Part shown: in pieces, positions 9,725-21,776 of the stretch | How positions within the stretch are numbered: the first letter of the stretch is position 1 | Layout: each line of letters begins with the position of its first letter | Assembly: GCF_000952685.1 (NCBI RefSeq) | Contig: NZ_JYHV01000026.1 | Location: forward strand, 60,804 to 124,803 | DNA: 64,000 nucleotides | Origin: Stutzerimonas stutzeri | GTDB taxonomy: Bacteria > Pseudomonadota > Gammaproteobacteria > Pseudomonadales > Pseudomonadaceae | Direction: 5' to 3' | Notes under the pieces: model-generated | The model's input: the letters and a program-made list of their open reading frames with translations, nothing else | Told to the model about the DNA's origin: nothing | Database searches by the model: none | Translations under genes and position numbers: made by a program

Positions 9725-10964
9725 ATCGTAGCGCCTCGGCCGGTTGGGTACGGGCGGCACGCCACGCCGGGTATAGGGTGGCAAAAAAACTCAGGACGAG
9801 CGCTGCGACGCAGACTTGGATCACGTCGGCGGCCAACAGTCGAGACGGGAGATAATCGATGAAGTACACATCAGCGCTGAGAAACTTGTGTCCGATCAGG
9901 CGCTCCAGCGCAGCGATCCAACCGCTAACGTTCAGTGCTGCGAAAATACCGAGCAAGGCGCCTACCAGAGTACCGACGACGCCGATGACCGTGCCCTGAA
10001 CCATGAAAATCGCCATGATCTGCCGGGGCGTCGCGCCAAGGGTACGCAGGATGGCGATGTCTCCGCGCTTGTCGGTCACGACCATGACCAGTGTGGAAAT
10101 GATATTGAAGGCGGCCACCGCGACGATCAGCAGCAGCAGCAGCCCGATCATGGCCTTTTCCATACGGATCGCCTGATAGAGATTGCCATGGGTGCGGGTC
10201 CAATCGCGCGAATAGAAGTCGTCACCCAACTGGCCCGCCAATTCCCATGCAATACGCGGAGCCTCGAACAAATCGACGAAACGCAAACGCAGCCCTTGGA
10301 CCTGATCGGGCTTCCAGCGATGCAGCCGTGCGAGGTCGGAAATATTAGCCATCGCCACGTAACCGTCGATCTCACCCGCGCCTACATGGAAGATGCCGCG
10401 TACCGTGAAGCGCTTCATGCGCGGGAAAACACCCGCTGGGGTGACCGTCACTTCAGGGGCGACGAAGGTGATCTTGTCGCCGACACCAACACCGAGTTTT
10501 TCGGCCGCCTTGTCACCAATAACGATGCCGAACTCTCCAGGCACCAGATCTTCTAGCGTGCCCTCTCGAAAGAACTGGCCAACGATGGATACGTCCGGTT
10601 CGACCACTGGATCCACGGCATTGACGAGAGTCTTGGTAACCTGGCCGCGGTGGGTCAGCAAGCCCTGCATCTGAATGAACGGCGCTACCGCTGCGACCTG
10701 CGGATGCTGCGCGAGCCGCTGCCCCAAGGCTTGCCAGTCGTTGATCGGCGTCGCGCTTTCGATCGTGGCGTGCGGGACCATGCCCAGCACGCGACTGCGC
10801 ATTTCTTGGTCGAAACCGTTCATCACCGACAACACGACGATCATCACCAGCACGCCGAGCGCGAGCCCGATCATGGATGTGAAGGATATGAAGGAGACGA
10901 AGAGGCTGCGACGTCTGGCGCGTGTGTAGCGCGCCCCGATATACACGGACAGCGGTCTGAACAT
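9717..10964 (-). CDS. lolC: Lipoprotein-releasing ABC transporter permease LolC
   Basis: First gene of the lolCDE operon; 415 residues with the same plan as the other permease: N-terminal helix (about 25-50), periplasmic domain, and three C-terminal FtsX helices containing [20 protein letters not shown]. The exact match of length and of long segments with LolE points to an old duplication of one permease gene. LolC binds LolA through a periplasmic hook; I cannot tell the hook apart by eye, so the LolC name is positional. Confidence 0.9.
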   Translation of the reverse strand: MFRPLSVYIGARYTRARRRSLFVSFISFTSMIGLALGVLVMIVVLSVMNGFDQEMRSRVLGMVPHATIESATPINDWQALGQRLAQHPQVAAVAPFIQMQGLLTHRGQVTKTLVNAVDPVVEPDVSIVGQFFREGTLEDLVPGEFGIVIGDKAAEKLGVGVGDKITFVAPEVTVTPAGVFPRMKRFTVRGIFHVGAGEIDGYVAMANISDLARLHRWKPDQVQGLRLRFVDLFEAPRIAWELAGQLGDDFYSRDWTRTHGNLYQAIRMEKAMIGLLLLLIVAVAAFNIISTLVMVVTDKRGDIAILRTLGATPRQIMAIFMVQGTVIGVVGTLVGALLGIFAALNVSGWIAALERLIGHKFLSADVYFIDYLPSRLLAADVIQVCVAALVLSFFATLYPAWRAARTQPAEALRYE

Positions 10965-11064
10965 AAATCGATGAGTTCGCTTTCGCTGGCAGGAAATAAC
11001 AAGCTGAATGACGTTGCCAGGCGGCCTGATACACTCAAGCCATCACTGCAGCCCGGGGATCGAC

Positions 11065-11637
11065 ATGCCCACAGAAGACACCGAAGATCGCCGCGAATAC
11101 TATCGTATCGAGGACATGATCGCACTGGAAATCCTGCCGCCGGAACACGCCGAAACAGTCTCCGGTAGCGGCTCGGTGCGGCTGTTCGACTTGCTTGGTG
11201 AACTGCACCAGCTCGATTTCGAAGCACAGTACCTGCTGCGCCAGATCGCAGAGGGGAATCGCACGCTAGCCAACTATCTGAAGGTGCAGAACAAGCGCAT
11301 CGACCTCTTGGGCCAAGCATTGGCACAGGACCTGATAAAAGACCTGGGGGCAGCACGCGAGGTTGTGCTCTCGGAAGGCGGCATCAGTTTCGTCAATGAC
11401 CAGCCGCTCGGCGAAGACACGCTCTGGACGCTCAAGCTGGTGTTGATGCCGCAATGTCTGGGCATGTTGTTACGCGCCCGCGTCGCGAGCTGCCAGGCCC
11501 TCGACGACGGGCGCTTTGCAATCGGCACGTCCTTCGAAGCGTTGACTGATGCACAACGGCAACTGCTCGCGCGGCATATCCTGCAGAAACAGGCGACGGA
11601 ACGACGCCTGGCTCGTGAAAGTCTGCAAGGAACCTGA
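11065..11637 (+). CDS. PilZ domain-containing protein
   Basis: 190-residue cytosolic protein starting MPTEDTEDRREYYRIED. The RREYYRIED stretch is PilZ-like at the N-terminus, as in the PAO1 protein at this locus (PA2989, from memory, counted among the PilZ proteins). A full second PilZ motif (D/N-x-S-x-x-G) is not evident, so c-di-GMP binding may be lost or non-canonical. The start was set to the ATG at 11065, preceded by GGGG. It is divergent from lolC and followed 2 bases later by a small secreted protein gene. Confidence 0.75.
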   Translation: MPTEDTEDRREYYRIEDMIALEILPPEHAETVSGSGSVRLFDLLGELHQLDFEAQYLLRQIAEGNRTLANYLKVQNKRIDLLGQALAQDLIKDLGAAREVVLSEGGISFVNDQPLGEDTLWTLKLVLMPQCLGMLLRARVASCQALDDGRFAIGTSFEALTDAQRQLLARHILQKQATERRLARESLQGT

Positions 11638-11639
11638 AC

Positions 11640-11945
11640 ATGCATCGATTGCTTATCCCGCTTCTGACATTTGCTCTCTGCATCCCGGCACAGGCCGACG
11701 TCATCCGCATTCCAATCGGCCAACAAGGTCAAACCCAACAGCCTTTGCCCAATCGCGGCGACGCCAAGAACCAGGTACTTGAGCGCTTCGGTCTTGCCGA
11801 TGAAGAGCATCCTGCTGTTGGTCAACCGCCTATCACGCGCTGGGATTATCGTGAGTTTTCGGTTTACTTCGAAGATAACCGGGTGATCGACAGTGTTTTG
11901 CAACACCAACGTCTCACTCCAGCACAGCGAGATAAACAACCGTGA
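11640..11945 (+). CDS. Small secreted hypothetical protein
   Basis: 101-residue protein with a clear Sec signal peptide (MHRLLIPLLTFALCIPAQA, cleavage after the second AQA-like site, residue 19). The mature part is short and hydrophilic and ends with a WDYREFSVYFEDNRVIDSVL segment, a pattern seen in small periplasmic proteins encoded next to glycerophosphodiesterases in Pseudomonas. I do not recognise a function. Its TGA overlaps the GTG start of the next gene, so the two are coupled. Confidence 0.85.
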   Translation: MHRLLIPLLTFALCIPAQADVIRIPIGQQGQTQQPLPNRGDAKNQVLERFGLADEEHPAVGQPPITRWDYREFSVYFEDNRVIDSVLQHQRLTPAQRDKQP

Positions 11946-12664
11946 CATTGATCTATGGCCATCGTGGCGCAAAAGGTGAAGCTCCGGAAAACACCTTGGT
12001 CGGCTTCCAGCGATGCCTCGCCCATGGCGTGCGCCGCTGCGAGCTGGATCTTCATTTGTCCAAAGACGGCGAATTGATGGTCATCCATGACCCGACACTC
12101 AAACGCACCACGGGACGACGCGGCAAGGTCGTCGAGCACGACGCTGAAGACCTGATTCGTTACGACGCGCGCAGTGGCGGACCAGGCTGGAAACAACCCT
12201 GCCCTATCCCGCGCTTGTCGGAATTGTTCGAGAAATGCGATTTCGAGCACTGGCAACTGGAAGTCAAAAGCGCATCGAGGGTTCGCGCCGCGCGCTCGGT
12301 GCTCGCAATCAAAGAGCTGGCCGAGCGTTATGGCCTGCTTGATCGGATCACCGTCACATCCGGATCACGGGAAGTGTTGCGGGCCCTGAAGCGCCTGACC
12401 CCGGAAATATCGTGCGGACTGGTCGCCGAATACGCCTGGCTCGACCCCTTGAAAGTGGCCAAGCAATACGGCTGCGAGCTGCTGGCGCTTAAGTGGACGT
12501 TGTGCACGCCCGAGCGGATAGCCAAAGCCCGCCAGCAAGGGCTGCACGTTTCGGTATGGACAGTGAACGAACCGGCGCTGATGCGTCGGCTCGCGGATTT
12601 CGGCGTCGACAGCCTAATCACCGATTACCCTGGCCTCGCCGTCACCACGCTGCGCAACACATGA
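11942..12664 (+). CDS. Cytosolic glycerophosphodiester phosphodiesterase (UgpQ/GlpQ type)
   Basis: 240-residue GDPD-family enzyme that hydrolyses glycerophosphodiesters to glycerol-3-phosphate and an alcohol. Catalytic signatures: HRGAKGEAPENT (residues 7-18) with His and Glu, the metal-binding ELDLHLSKDG, and MVIHDPTLKRTT with the second His. It has no signal peptide, so it should act in the cytosol. The start codon is GTG, overlapping the preceding stop. It ends 6 bases before a bidirectional terminator. Confidence 0.92.
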   Translation: MTLIYGHRGAKGEAPENTLVGFQRCLAHGVRRCELDLHLSKDGELMVIHDPTLKRTTGRRGKVVEHDAEDLIRYDARSGGPGWKQPCPIPRLSELFEKCDFEHWQLEVKSASRVRAARSVLAIKELAERYGLLDRITVTSGSREVLRALKRLTPEISCGLVAEYAWLDPLKVAKQYGCELLALKWTLCTPERIAKARQQGLHVSVWTVNEPALMRRLADFGVDSLITDYPGLAVTTLRNT

Positions 12665-12670
12665 ACTGAA

Positions 12671-12696
12671 GAGGACCGCCATGCCCGGCGGTCCTC
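12671..12696. terminator. Terminator between the GDPD gene and sthA
   Basis: Perfect 10-bp stem GAGGACCGCC (12671-12680) / GGCGGTCCTC (12687-12696) with a 6-base loop. The T run is poor on both strands. It lies between two convergent genes. Confidence 0.75.
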
Positions 12697-12783
12697 GTTC
12701 CTGCCCTCAAAAGCTTTCCCGATTCGGCCAGCGCCAGTTCCGGGTATCTTCTCCAACCGGCTCAGGCCACCGGTCGGAGCCGC

Positions 12784-14178
12784 TCAAAAAAGCCGGTTTA
12801 GCCCGTCAAACGCAGCGACGCGATAGGCTTCGGCCATGGTTGGGTAGTTGAAGGTGGTATTGATGAAATACTTGAGCGTATTCGCCTCACCCGGCTGGTT
12901 CATGATCGCCTGACCGATGTGCACGATTTCCGATGCCTGATAGCCGAAGCAATGCACGCCGAGCACCGCCAGCGTTTCTCGATGGAAAAGGATTTTCAGC
13001 ATACCTACTGGCTCGGCTGAAATCTGCGCCCGTGCCATTCCCTTGAAGAACGCCTTGCCCACTTCGTAGGGAACCTTCGCCTCCGTGAGTTCGCGCTCGT
13101 TCTTGCCGATCGAACTGATCTCCGGAATCGTGTAGATACCGGTCGGCACATCGTCGACGAAGCGCCAGCTGTCGTTTTCGACGATGCTCCCGGCAGCCGA
13201 ACGGCCTTGGTCATAGGCCGCACTGGCCAGCGATGGCCAACCAATCACATCGCCCGCTGCGTAGATATTGCCGACATCGGTACGGTAATGCTCGTCCACC
13301 TTGATCTGCCCGCGGCTATTGACCTTGAGACCGATGTTTTCCAGGGCGAGCTTGTCGGTGTTACCGGTCCGCCCGTTACACCAGAGAAAGGCGTCCGCCT
13401 TGATCTTCTTGCCCGATTTCAGATGCAGGATGACGCCGTTGTCGACTCCTTCGACACGCTCGTACTCTTCTTTATGACGAATCAATACGTTGTTGTTGCG
13501 CAGGTGATAGCTGAGCGCATCGGAGATCTCGTCATCGAGGAAGCTGAGCAACTGATCTCGGTTGTCGATCAGGTCGACCAGCACGCCGAGACCGCTGAAA
13601 ATCGACGCGTACTCCGAACCGATCACCCCGGCTCCGTAGATGATCAAGCGGCGTGGCGTATGGCTCAGGGTCAGAATGGTATCGCTGTCATATATGCGAG
13701 GATGCGAGAAATCGACGTCGGCAGGGCGATAAGGGCGCGAGCCGGTCGCAATGATGAATTGATTGGCCACCAGCGTTTCAACCATGCCGTTGGCACTGAC
13801 CACTTCGACGGTCTGCTCGTCGGCAAAACTCGCAGTGCCGAAGAAAATGTCGATACGGTTGCGAGCGTAATAGCCGGTACGCGAGGTGACCTGCTTGGCG
13901 ATTACGCTTTCGGCGCTCTTCAGTACATCGGGAAACGAAAACCAGCGCGGCTCACCGATCTGGCGGAACAACGGGTTGGTGTTGTACTGCATGATCTGGC
14001 GCACCGAATGGCGCAGCGCTTTGGACGGGATGGTACCCAGATGAGTGGAGTTGCCGCCGACATGCGGCCTGCTATCGACCACGGCTACCTTACGTCCAGC
14101 CTTGACCGCGTTCATTGCAGCGCCTTCGCCGGCAGGGCCCGAGCCCAATACCACCACATCGTAATTGTAGACAGCCAT
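12784..14178 (-). CDS. sthA: Soluble pyridine nucleotide transhydrogenase SthA
   Basis: Cytosolic FAD flavoprotein that exchanges hydride between NADPH and NAD+. The 464-residue protein has the N-terminal FAD motif [19 protein letters not shown], the NAD-binding [17 protein letters not shown] near residue 185, [16 protein letters not shown], and a C-terminal dimerization domain. The redox-active CxxxxC of lipoamide dehydrogenases is replaced by [12 protein letters not shown], as expected for SthA. The start is the ATG at 14178; a longer frame upstream lacks family similarity. It was first characterised in Pseudomonas and Azotobacter. Confidence 0.96.
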   Translation of the reverse strand: MAVYNYDVVVLGSGPAGEGAAMNAVKAGRKVAVVDSRPHVGGNSTHLGTIPSKALRHSVRQIMQYNTNPLFRQIGEPRWFSFPDVLKSAESVIAKQVTSRTGYYARNRIDIFFGTASFADEQTVEVVSANGMVETLVANQFIIATGSRPYRPADVDFSHPRIYDSDTILTLSHTPRRLIIYGAGVIGSEYASIFSGLGVLVDLIDNRDQLLSFLDDEISDALSYHLRNNNVLIRHKEEYERVEGVDNGVILHLKSGKKIKADAFLWCNGRTGNTDKLALENIGLKVNSRGQIKVDEHYRTDVGNIYAAGDVIGWPSLASAAYDQGRSAAGSIVENDSWRFVDDVPTGIYTIPEISSIGKNERELTEAKVPYEVGKAFFKGMARAQISAEPVGMLKILFHRETLAVLGVHCFGYQASEIVHIGQAIMNQPGEANTLKYFINTTFNYPTMAEAYRVAAFDGLNRLF

Positions 14179-14360
14179 ATTCACCCCTGAACACGCAGCA
14201 GGCAGCCCTGCCGCCGTTAACAAATTCGGTTGGTCTGGGCGAATCGCCATCGCTGGCGTACCGCCCTGGACCTTACGCCGATAAATCCAAGCGGCATCGG
14301 CGCTGCAGCATGCAAGACTCGGGTCGGCGGCCAACGCAGCCGACCACGCCACAGCCGGGG

Positions 14361-14591
14361 TCAGCGTTTGGTCGCGTCGTACGCGAGATCTGCTTTTTCA
14401 CCCTGGCTCGCCTGCGCAGTTACTTCTTCGCACTTCTCGCGGCTACCGCCGCAGATCGAGCACTCTTTTTCGATGCCAAGATTGGCGATGCCCCCGCAGG
14501 AACCGGCGATGGGCTTACGCCCCATGATCACGCCGATGGACATGCCGAACACGACCAACAGCATGACGAGAAAAACGATTAACCAAGTCAT
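14361..14591 (-). CDS. nqrM: NqrM, Na+-NQR maturation protein
   Basis: 76-residue membrane-anchored protein: one N-terminal helix (about 3-25), then [16 protein letters not shown] and ECSICGG, giving the Cys cluster typical of NqrM (DUF539). NqrM is required for assembly of active Na+-NQR, thought to deliver iron for the Cys-coordinated iron centre between NqrD and NqrE. Its start overlaps the last base of apbE, so it is the last gene of the nqr operon. Confidence 0.93.
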   Translation of the reverse strand: MTWLIVFLVMLLVVFGMSIGVIMGRKPIAGSCGGIANLGIEKECSICGGSREKCEEVTAQASQGEKADLAYDATKR

Positions 14592-15613
14592 TACTCTGCT
14601 CCCGCACCGAATAACTCATCGAAGGCCCCGGTGCTTCTGCTTATGAATTCCTGTCCTTCGCGGATGACGAAAAACGCTGCGATATTTCGCTCTGTCGCAT
14701 ACGCCATTCCCCGCTCGGGACCCATTACCATGAGCACAGTAGACAATCCGTCAGCCCTTAATGTCGAGGGATCGACCACCGTCACAGCCGCCAGATGGTG
14801 AACGATAGGGGCGCCGGTTTGCGGATCGAGCGTGTGTGAATAACGTTTGCCGTCACGCTCGAAATAGTTGCGGTAATCACCGGAGGTAGAAACGGCAAAG
14901 CCATCCAGTTCGATGATTCGTTGCGCAACCCGCTCGTTATCCCGTGGCGCTTCGATAGCGACGCGCCAGGGCGACCCATCCGGCTTGCGGCCCCGCGCCT
15001 TGAGCTCCCCGGTGATCTCTACCAGATAACTGTTGACGCCTGATGCCTCGAGCGCTGCCGCGACCTGATCAACCGCGTAGCCGGCGGCAATACTGTTGAA
15101 GTCGACTTGGACAGCCCTGTCCTTGCAAAGCTGCTCGCCCTCTACCCGGACATAATGCTGGCCGACATTTTGCCGAGCCGTGGCAATTTCTTCAGCAGAC
15201 GGCACCCGCTCGCCTCGCCCCTGCGGACCAAATCCCCAGAGGTTAAGTAGCGGTTCGATGGTCAGATCCAGCGCACCGTCGCTTTCGTCTGAAAGCTGCT
15301 GCCCCGCCAGGATCAGCTCGCGCACGCCGTCGGGCATGTTCGTGCATTCGCCTGCAGGCAAAGCATTGAACATTTCGATATCCGAATCGGCCCGGTAGGT
15401 CGACAGTTGCCTGTCGATCTCGGCGAGTATCGACTCGGTCTCGCGCTGTAGCTGCCCCTTGTCGGCTGCCTCGCGCCCCGCCACGTACTTGACCGTGTAG
15501 GTGCTGCCCATGGTCGGGCCACCGAAGCTTTCCACCTTGTCCTGAAACAGACAGCCCGTCAGGGCCGCCGCCAGGGCGGCAACGATGACGGGCCGAAAGA
15601 ACGCATGGGCCAT
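14591..15613 (-). CDS. apbE: FAD:protein FMN transferase ApbE
   Basis: Covalently attaches FMN through a phosphoester to Thr in NqrB and NqrC. The 340-residue protein has a lipoprotein signal with lipobox LTGC (Cys21), so it acts in the periplasm. Family segments: FGGPTMGSTYTVKY, NSIAAGYAVDQVA, and the SGDYRNYF and YSHTLDPQTGAPI stretches that bind FAD and metal. It lies 1 base downstream of nqrF, in line with modifying the complex encoded beside it. Confidence 0.95.
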   Translation of the reverse strand: MAHAFFRPVIVAALAAALTGCLFQDKVESFGGPTMGSTYTVKYVAGREAADKGQLQRETESILAEIDRQLSTYRADSDIEMFNALPAGECTNMPDGVRELILAGQQLSDESDGALDLTIEPLLNLWGFGPQGRGERVPSAEEIATARQNVGQHYVRVEGEQLCKDRAVQVDFNSIAAGYAVDQVAAALEASGVNSYLVEITGELKARGRKPDGSPWRVAIEAPRDNERVAQRIIELDGFAVSTSGDYRNYFERDGKRYSHTLDPQTGAPIVHHLAAVTVVDPSTLRADGLSTVLMVMGPERGMAYATERNIAAFFVIREGQEFISRSTGAFDELFGAGAE

Positions 15614-15614
15614 G

Positions 15615-16838
15615 CTAGCCGCCGAAGTCGTCGAGCAGAATGTTCTCCGGTTCGACGCCCAGATCGGTAAGCATCTTGATCACCGAGGCGTTCATCATTG
15701 GCGGGCCGCACATGTAGAACTCGCAATCCTCAGGCGCCGGGTGGTCCTTCAGATAGTTCTCGTACAACACGTTGTGAATGAAGCCGGTCGGGCCATTCCA
15801 GTTGTCTTCAGGCTGCGGATCGGACAATGCCAGATGCCACTCGAAGTTGTCATTCTCGGCCTGCAGCTGGTCATACTCTTCGACATAGAACGCTTCACGC
15901 ATGGAACGTGCGCCGTACCAGAAGCTCATCTTGCGCTTGGACTTCAGGCGCTTGAGCTGGTCGAAAATGTGCGAACGCATCGGAGCCATGCCCGCGCCAC
16001 CACCGATGAAGACCATCTCGGCGTCGGTATCCTTGGCGAAGAACTCACCGAACGGACCGTAAACGGTAACCTTGTCTCCCGGCTTCAAGCTGAACACCCA
16101 GGAAGACATCTTGCCTGGTGGCAGATCGTCTTTGCCTGGTGGCGGCGACGCAATACGGATGTTGAACTTAACCAGACCGACCTCTTCCGGGTAGTTCGCC
16201 ATGGAATAGGCACGAATCACGGTTTCATCAACCTTCGACACATATTTCCACTGGTTGAACTTGTCCCAGTCACCGCGATATTCCTCCTGAATATCGAAGT
16301 CCTTGTACCGAACCTCATGCGGCGGACATTCCAGCTGCACGTAACCACCGGCACGGAAGTCGACGTTTTCGCCTTCCGGCAGCTTCAGGGTCAGCTCCTT
16401 GATAAAGGTCGCCACGTTCGGGTTGGACAGCACGGTGCATTCCCACTTTTTCACACCGAACACTTCTTCTGGCACTTCGATCTTCATGTCCGCCTTGACC
16501 GGAGTCTGGCAGGACAGGCGCCAGCCTTCGCCCGCTTCACGACGGGTGAAATGCGACTCTTCAGTGGGCAGCATCTCGCCGCCGCCGCTCTCGACGATGC
16601 ACTTGCACTGCGCGCAGGTACCGCCACCGCCGCAAGCGGACGAAAGAAAGATGTTGTTAGCAGCCAGGGTTTGCAGCAGCTTGCCGCCCGCAGGGACGGT
16701 AATGGTGCGTTCGCCGTTGATCTCGATGCTCACATCGCCACTGGAAACCAGCTTGGCGCGCGCCGCGAGGATGATTACCACCAGCGCAAGCACGATGGCG
16801 GTAAACATACCGATGGCGAGGAAAATTTCGTAACTCAT
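15615..16838 (-). CDS. nqrF: Na+-translocating NADH:quinone reductase subunit F
   Basis: Electron-input subunit: oxidises NADH through FAD and passes electrons to a 2Fe-2S centre. The 407-residue protein has an N-terminal helix (about 5-25), a ferredoxin domain with [14 protein letters not shown] (about 68-81) and a further Cys in LSCQTPV, then the FAD-binding [11 protein letters not shown] and NADH-binding [17 protein letters not shown] domains. Length and motifs are normal. Confidence 0.97.
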   Translation of the reverse strand: MSYEIFLAIGMFTAIVLALVVIILAARAKLVSSGDVSIEINGERTITVPAGGKLLQTLAANNIFLSSACGGGGTCAQCKCIVESGGGEMLPTEESHFTRREAGEGWRLSCQTPVKADMKIEVPEEVFGVKKWECTVLSNPNVATFIKELTLKLPEGENVDFRAGGYVQLECPPHEVRYKDFDIQEEYRGDWDKFNQWKYVSKVDETVIRAYSMANYPEEVGLVKFNIRIASPPPGKDDLPPGKMSSWVFSLKPGDKVTVYGPFGEFFAKDTDAEMVFIGGGAGMAPMRSHIFDQLKRLKSKRKMSFWYGARSMREAFYVEEYDQLQAENDNFEWHLALSDPQPEDNWNGPTGFIHNVLYENYLKDHPAPEDCEFYMCGPPMMNASVIKMLTDLGVEPENILLDDFGG

Positions 16839-16853
16839 CAGTTCATCCCGTCC

Positions 16854-17462
16854 TTACAGCTGTACGCCAGAGAAAGACATGAAGCCCAGCGACATCAGTC
16901 CGATGGTGATGAAGGTGATACCCAGGCCCTGCAGACCATCCGGCACATCGCTGTATTTGAGCTTCTCGCGAATACCGGCCAGCAACGCGATGGCCAGCGC
17001 CCAGGACAGACCCGAGCCGACGCCATAGACAGTACTTTCCGCCAGGTTGTAATCACGTTCGACCATGAACAGCGTGCCGCCCATGATGGCGCAGTTCACG
17101 GTGATCAGCGGCAAGAACACACCCAGCGCGTTGTAGAGGCTGGGCACGTACTTATCGAGGGTCATCTCGAGAATCTGAACGATGGCTGCGATCACGCCGA
17201 TGTAGCTGAGCAGCCCAAGGAAGCTCAGATCGACCTCAGGCAAACCGGCCCAGGACAGCGCACCCGCCTTGAGCAGGTAGGTGTAGATCAGATTGTTGGC
17301 CGGAACGGTGATGGTCTGGACCACGATGACCGCGATACCCAAACCGATCGCCGTTTCCACCTTCTTCGAGATCGCGATGAAGGTACACATGCCGAGGAAG
17401 AACGCCAGCGCCATGTTTTCGATGAACACAGCGCGGACGAACAGGCTGAGGTAATGCTCCAT
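16854..17462 (-). CDS. nqrE: Na+-translocating NADH:quinone reductase subunit E
   Basis: 202-residue integral membrane subunit with six predicted helices, homologous to NqrD and forming with it the pseudo-symmetric core holding an iron centre. Conserved segments are [16 protein letters not shown] near the N-terminus (with the Cys) and [17 protein letters not shown] around residue 118. Its start overlaps the nqrD stop by one base. Confidence 0.97.
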   Translation of the reverse strand: MEHYLSLFVRAVFIENMALAFFLGMCTFIAISKKVETAIGLGIAVIVVQTITVPANNLIYTYLLKAGALSWAGLPEVDLSFLGLLSYIGVIAAIVQILEMTLDKYVPSLYNALGVFLPLITVNCAIMGGTLFMVERDYNLAESTVYGVGSGLSWALAIALLAGIREKLKYSDVPDGLQGLGITFITIGLMSLGFMSFSGVQL

Positions 17463-18136
17463 TAGTAAGCCTCCTTGTTCGAGACTTGCGGCGCCATCTT
17501 AAAGGACGGCTTCTCGACCTGCTCTTTCTTCCAGGCGCGGATACCCCAGATGAACAGGCCGATCAGGAAAAACGCCGAAGGCGGAAGTAGCATCATGCCG
17601 TTGGGCAGGTACCAGCCACCGTCGTTGACGACCGGAAGAATGGTGTAGCCCATCAGCTTGCCAGCACCGAACAGCTCGCGAATGATGCCGAGGGCAATCA
17701 ACATGGCGCTGTAGCCGAGCCCGTTGCCTAGGCCATCGAAGAACGACAGCATGGGCGGGTTCTGCATGGCGAATGCTTCGGCGCGTCCCATCACGATGCA
17801 GTTGGTGATGATCAGACCGACGAATACCGATAGCTGTTTGGACAGGGAAAAGGCGTAGGCCTTGAGCACCTGATCAACCAGAATCACCAGTGAGGCGATG
17901 ATCACCATCTGCACGATCATGCGGATCGAGCCTGGAATCTGGCTGCGAATCATCGAGATGAACAGATTGGAAAACGCCACCACCAGCGTCAGCGCAACGG
18001 ACATGACCAGCGCGGTCTTAAGGTTGGAGGTGACTGCCAGCGCCGAACAGATTCCAAGAATCTGTAAGCCGATGGGGTTGTTATTAAAGACCGGATTGAA
18101 CAGGACTTCTTTGATAGTAGGTTGCGACATGGTCAA
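17462..18136 (-). CDS. nqrD: Na+-translocating NADH:quinone reductase subunit D
   Basis: 224-residue polytopic membrane subunit. The [19 protein letters not shown] and [17 protein letters not shown] segments carry the conserved Cys residues that coordinate iron at the D/E interface. It overlaps nqrC by 4 bases. Confidence 0.97.
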   Translation of the reverse strand: MTMSQPTIKEVLFNPVFNNNPIGLQILGICSALAVTSNLKTALVMSVALTLVVAFSNLFISMIRSQIPGSIRMIVQMVIIASLVILVDQVLKAYAFSLSKQLSVFVGLIITNCIVMGRAEAFAMQNPPMLSFFDGLGNGLGYSAMLIALGIIRELFGAGKLMGYTILPVVNDGGWYLPNGMMLLPPSAFFLIGLFIWGIRAWKKEQVEKPSFKMAPQVSNKEAY

Positions 18137-18921
18137 GCCTCCCCAGCGCGCAGGTTAGCGATAAATGGACCGAATCCGTTCTCGCCCAGCCAGAAGTGCA
18201 GCAGGTTGTTCACCCCGTTGCTGGTCAGGGTCGCGCCAGCCAGCGCGTCGACCTGATGGTCGGCTCGCGGACTTTGCGGATCGACGCCGCCTTTGACCAC
18301 CTGGATGGCCAGCTTGCCGTTCTCGCTGAACAGCTCTTTGCCCTGCCACAGGCCACGCCATTTGGGATTGTCCACCTCGCCGCCGAGACCGGGAGTCTCG
18401 CCATGCTGATAGAAGCCCAGCCCTTCGACGGTGTTGAGATCGCCCTTGACGGCGATGAAGCCGTACAGCGTCGACCACAGCCCGTAGCCACGGACCGGCA
18501 TGATCAGCGTAGCGACCTCGCCATTCTCCTCGACGGTGTAAACGACGCTGTAGCGCTCGCGACGCTTGATCGAAGCGATATCCTCATCACCCGAGAGCGC
18601 TTGCGAAAGCTCCGGGTCCTTGGCTGCAACCAGCGGATCGAAAGTGTTCGGATCGAACTCATCGCTGTACTCGCCTGTTTCCAGGTTGACCAGCTTCGCG
18701 ACGATACGCTCCTTGTAGAGGGCCTTCACCTGGTTGCCAGACATGCCTGGCTCACCCAGACCGGCAATCGCCAGGATGCTACGCTGCTTATCCAGCTGAC
18801 GATTTTCCAGCTGCGTCGGGCGAAGCGCCACGGCCGCACCCGCAACGAACACCGAGCAGACCAGGCAGACCAACAAGGCCACGACCAGTGTGCGAACGGT
18901 GGATTCTTTTTGACTAGACAT
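18133..18921 (-). CDS. nqrC: Na+-translocating NADH:quinone reductase subunit C
   Basis: 262-residue subunit with one N-terminal membrane helix (about 12-33) and a periplasmic FMN-binding domain. The FMN attachment motif is [17 protein letters not shown] near residue 230, where the second Thr of the S/T-G-A-T pattern is the expected FMN site. I used the ATG at 18921 (MSSQKES), since the longer frame starts inside nqrB. It overlaps nqrB by 8 bases. Confidence 0.96.
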   Translation of the reverse strand: MSSQKESTVRTLVVALLVCLVCSVFVAGAAVALRPTQLENRQLDKQRSILAIAGLGEPGMSGNQVKALYKERIVAKLVNLETGEYSDEFDPNTFDPLVAAKDPELSQALSGDEDIASIKRRERYSVVYTVEENGEVATLIMPVRGYGLWSTLYGFIAVKGDLNTVEGLGFYQHGETPGLGGEVDNPKWRGLWQGKELFSENGKLAIQVVKGGVDPQSPRADHQVDALAGATLTSNGVNNLLHFWLGENGFGPFIANLRAGEA

Positions 18922-20125
18922 TACGTGCCAGCCTCCGCTTGATGTTGGCCTGAACGACAAAGTGGTCAATCAACGGTGCGCACAGGTTGGCGAACAGAAT
19001 CGCCAGCATCATGCCCTCCGGAAATGCCGGGTTCACCACCCGGATCAAGACCACCATCAGTCCAATAAGAATGCCGAAGACCCATTTGCCCGTATTGGTC
19101 ATCGACGCAGAAACCGGGTCGGTCGCCATGAAAATCAGGCCGAAGGCGAAACCGCCCACCACCATGTGCCAGTACCAAGGCATGGCGAACATCGGATTGC
19201 TGTCCGAGCCGATCAGGTTGAACAGATAGCTCAGTGCAATCATGCCCACCATCACGCCGCTGACGATCCGCCAGGATGCGATCTTGGTCATCAACAGCAC
19301 AGCTCCACCAATGAAGATGGCCAGCGTACTGGTTTCGCCGATCGAGCCGTGAATGGTACCGATGAAGGCATCCATCCAAGTGATACCGCTGCCGATCACA
19401 TTCTCCATACCGCCGGCAAAGCTCAGGCTGAGCGCCGTTGCGCTGGAGAATCCATCCACTGCTGTCCATACGGCATCACCGGACATCTGGGCCGGGTAGG
19501 CGAAGAACAGGAAGGCACGACCGGTGAGCGCAGGGTTGAGGAAGTTCTTGCCGGTACCGCCGAAGATTTCCTTGCCGATCACAATACCGAAGCTGATACC
19601 CAGCGCGACCTGCCACAGCGGAATGCTGGGCGGCAGAATCAGGGCAAACAGCACCGATGTGACGAAGAATCCTTCGTTGACCTCGTGCTTGCGGATCGAG
19701 GCGAACAATACTTCCCAGAAACCGCCCACGATGAAGGTCACCGCGTAGACAGGGATGAAGTAGGCCGCGCCCTGGATGAAGTTATCCCACAGGCTGTTCG
19801 GATCGAAGCCGGCCAGCGCGCTGACCAACGCCAGTCGCCAACCTTCTTGCGAAGCAAGCAGATCCGGGCTCTGTGCGTAGATCAGGTTGGCCTGGTAGCC
19901 GGTATTCCACATGCCGAAAAACATCGCCGGGAAAGTGCACAGCCAGACCGTGATCATCATCCGCTTGAGGTCGATACCGTCACGCACGTGAGCGGTGGTC
20001 TTGGTTACGCTACCGGGACGATAAAGGAAGGTGTCTGCGGCTTCGTAGAGTGCATACCACTTCTCGTACTTGCCGCCCTTCTCGAAATTGTGCTCGATCT
20101 TGTCGAGGAATTCGCGAATGCCCAT
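18914..20125 (-). CDS. nqrB: Na+-translocating NADH:quinone reductase subunit B
   Basis: 403-residue polytopic subunit containing riboflavin and a covalently bound FMN, central to sodium translocation. The FMN motif is in [11 protein letters not shown] (about 225-235), where the Thr of the S-A-T-A pattern is the attachment site. Conserved [20 protein letters not shown] precedes it. Three bases separate it from nqrA. Confidence 0.97.
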   Translation of the reverse strand: MGIREFLDKIEHNFEKGGKYEKWYALYEAADTFLYRPGSVTKTTAHVRDGIDLKRMMITVWLCTFPAMFFGMWNTGYQANLIYAQSPDLLASQEGWRLALVSALAGFDPNSLWDNFIQGAAYFIPVYAVTFIVGGFWEVLFASIRKHEVNEGFFVTSVLFALILPPSIPLWQVALGISFGIVIGKEIFGGTGKNFLNPALTGRAFLFFAYPAQMSGDAVWTAVDGFSSATALSLSFAGGMENVIGSGITWMDAFIGTIHGSIGETSTLAIFIGGAVLLMTKIASWRIVSGVMVGMIALSYLFNLIGSDSNPMFAMPWYWHMVVGGFAFGLIFMATDPVSASMTNTGKWVFGILIGLMVVLIRVVNPAFPEGMMLAILFANLCAPLIDHFVVQANIKRRLARNV

Positions 20126-20128
20126 TCC

Positions 20129-21499
<1,371 letters not shown>

Positions 21500-21540
21500 T
21501 TACGAGCGCCGCGACTTCACTAAAGTCGAATTGCACGGCG

Positions 21541-21563
21541 CGCGCTGATAAGTTATCAGCGCG
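21541..21563. promoter_or_regulatory. Perfect 23-base palindrome upstream of nqrA
   Basis: Arms CGCGCTGATAA (21541-21551) and TTATCAGCGCG (21553-21563) around a single G. It lies 75 bases upstream of the nqrA start and well after the GAPDH terminator, in a 310-base gap with no gene. There is no T run, so an operator or leader hairpin is more likely than a terminator. I do not recognise the protein that would bind it. A weaker hairpin, CGACTT / AAGTCG, lies at 21512-21528. Confidence 0.6.
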
Positions 21564-21734
21564 ACGCTATGCCGCGGGCCCAGGTAGAAATCCGCCCGAT
21601 TATAGAGGTCGCAAGCCGTGACTGACCACCCAGGGTCTTTCAATTTTTTGACTAGAGACAAGCGATTCGCCGTAACCAACTATTGACGCTGCCCATTCCG
21701 GGCCGAACAACTCCGCATATTTCCCGACGAAATG

Positions 21735-21760
21735 AAAAACGGGAGCCGAAGCTCCCGTTT
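21735..21760 (-). terminator. Terminator of the GAPDH gene
   Basis: Stem AAACGGGAGC (21737-21746) / GCTCCCGTTT (21751-21760) with a CGAA loop. Read on the minus strand it is followed by a T run (complement of 21735-21739), 17 bases after the GAPDH stop. Confidence 0.85.
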
Positions 21761-21776
21761 CTTTGCACCCGATGCG

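Noticed and set aside
15585..17465. Long plus-strand open frame across nqrE and nqrF
   Set aside because: It is the reverse complement shadow of genes with intact ferredoxin, FAD and membrane motifs. Its composition (rich in His, Arg, Gln) matches no family.
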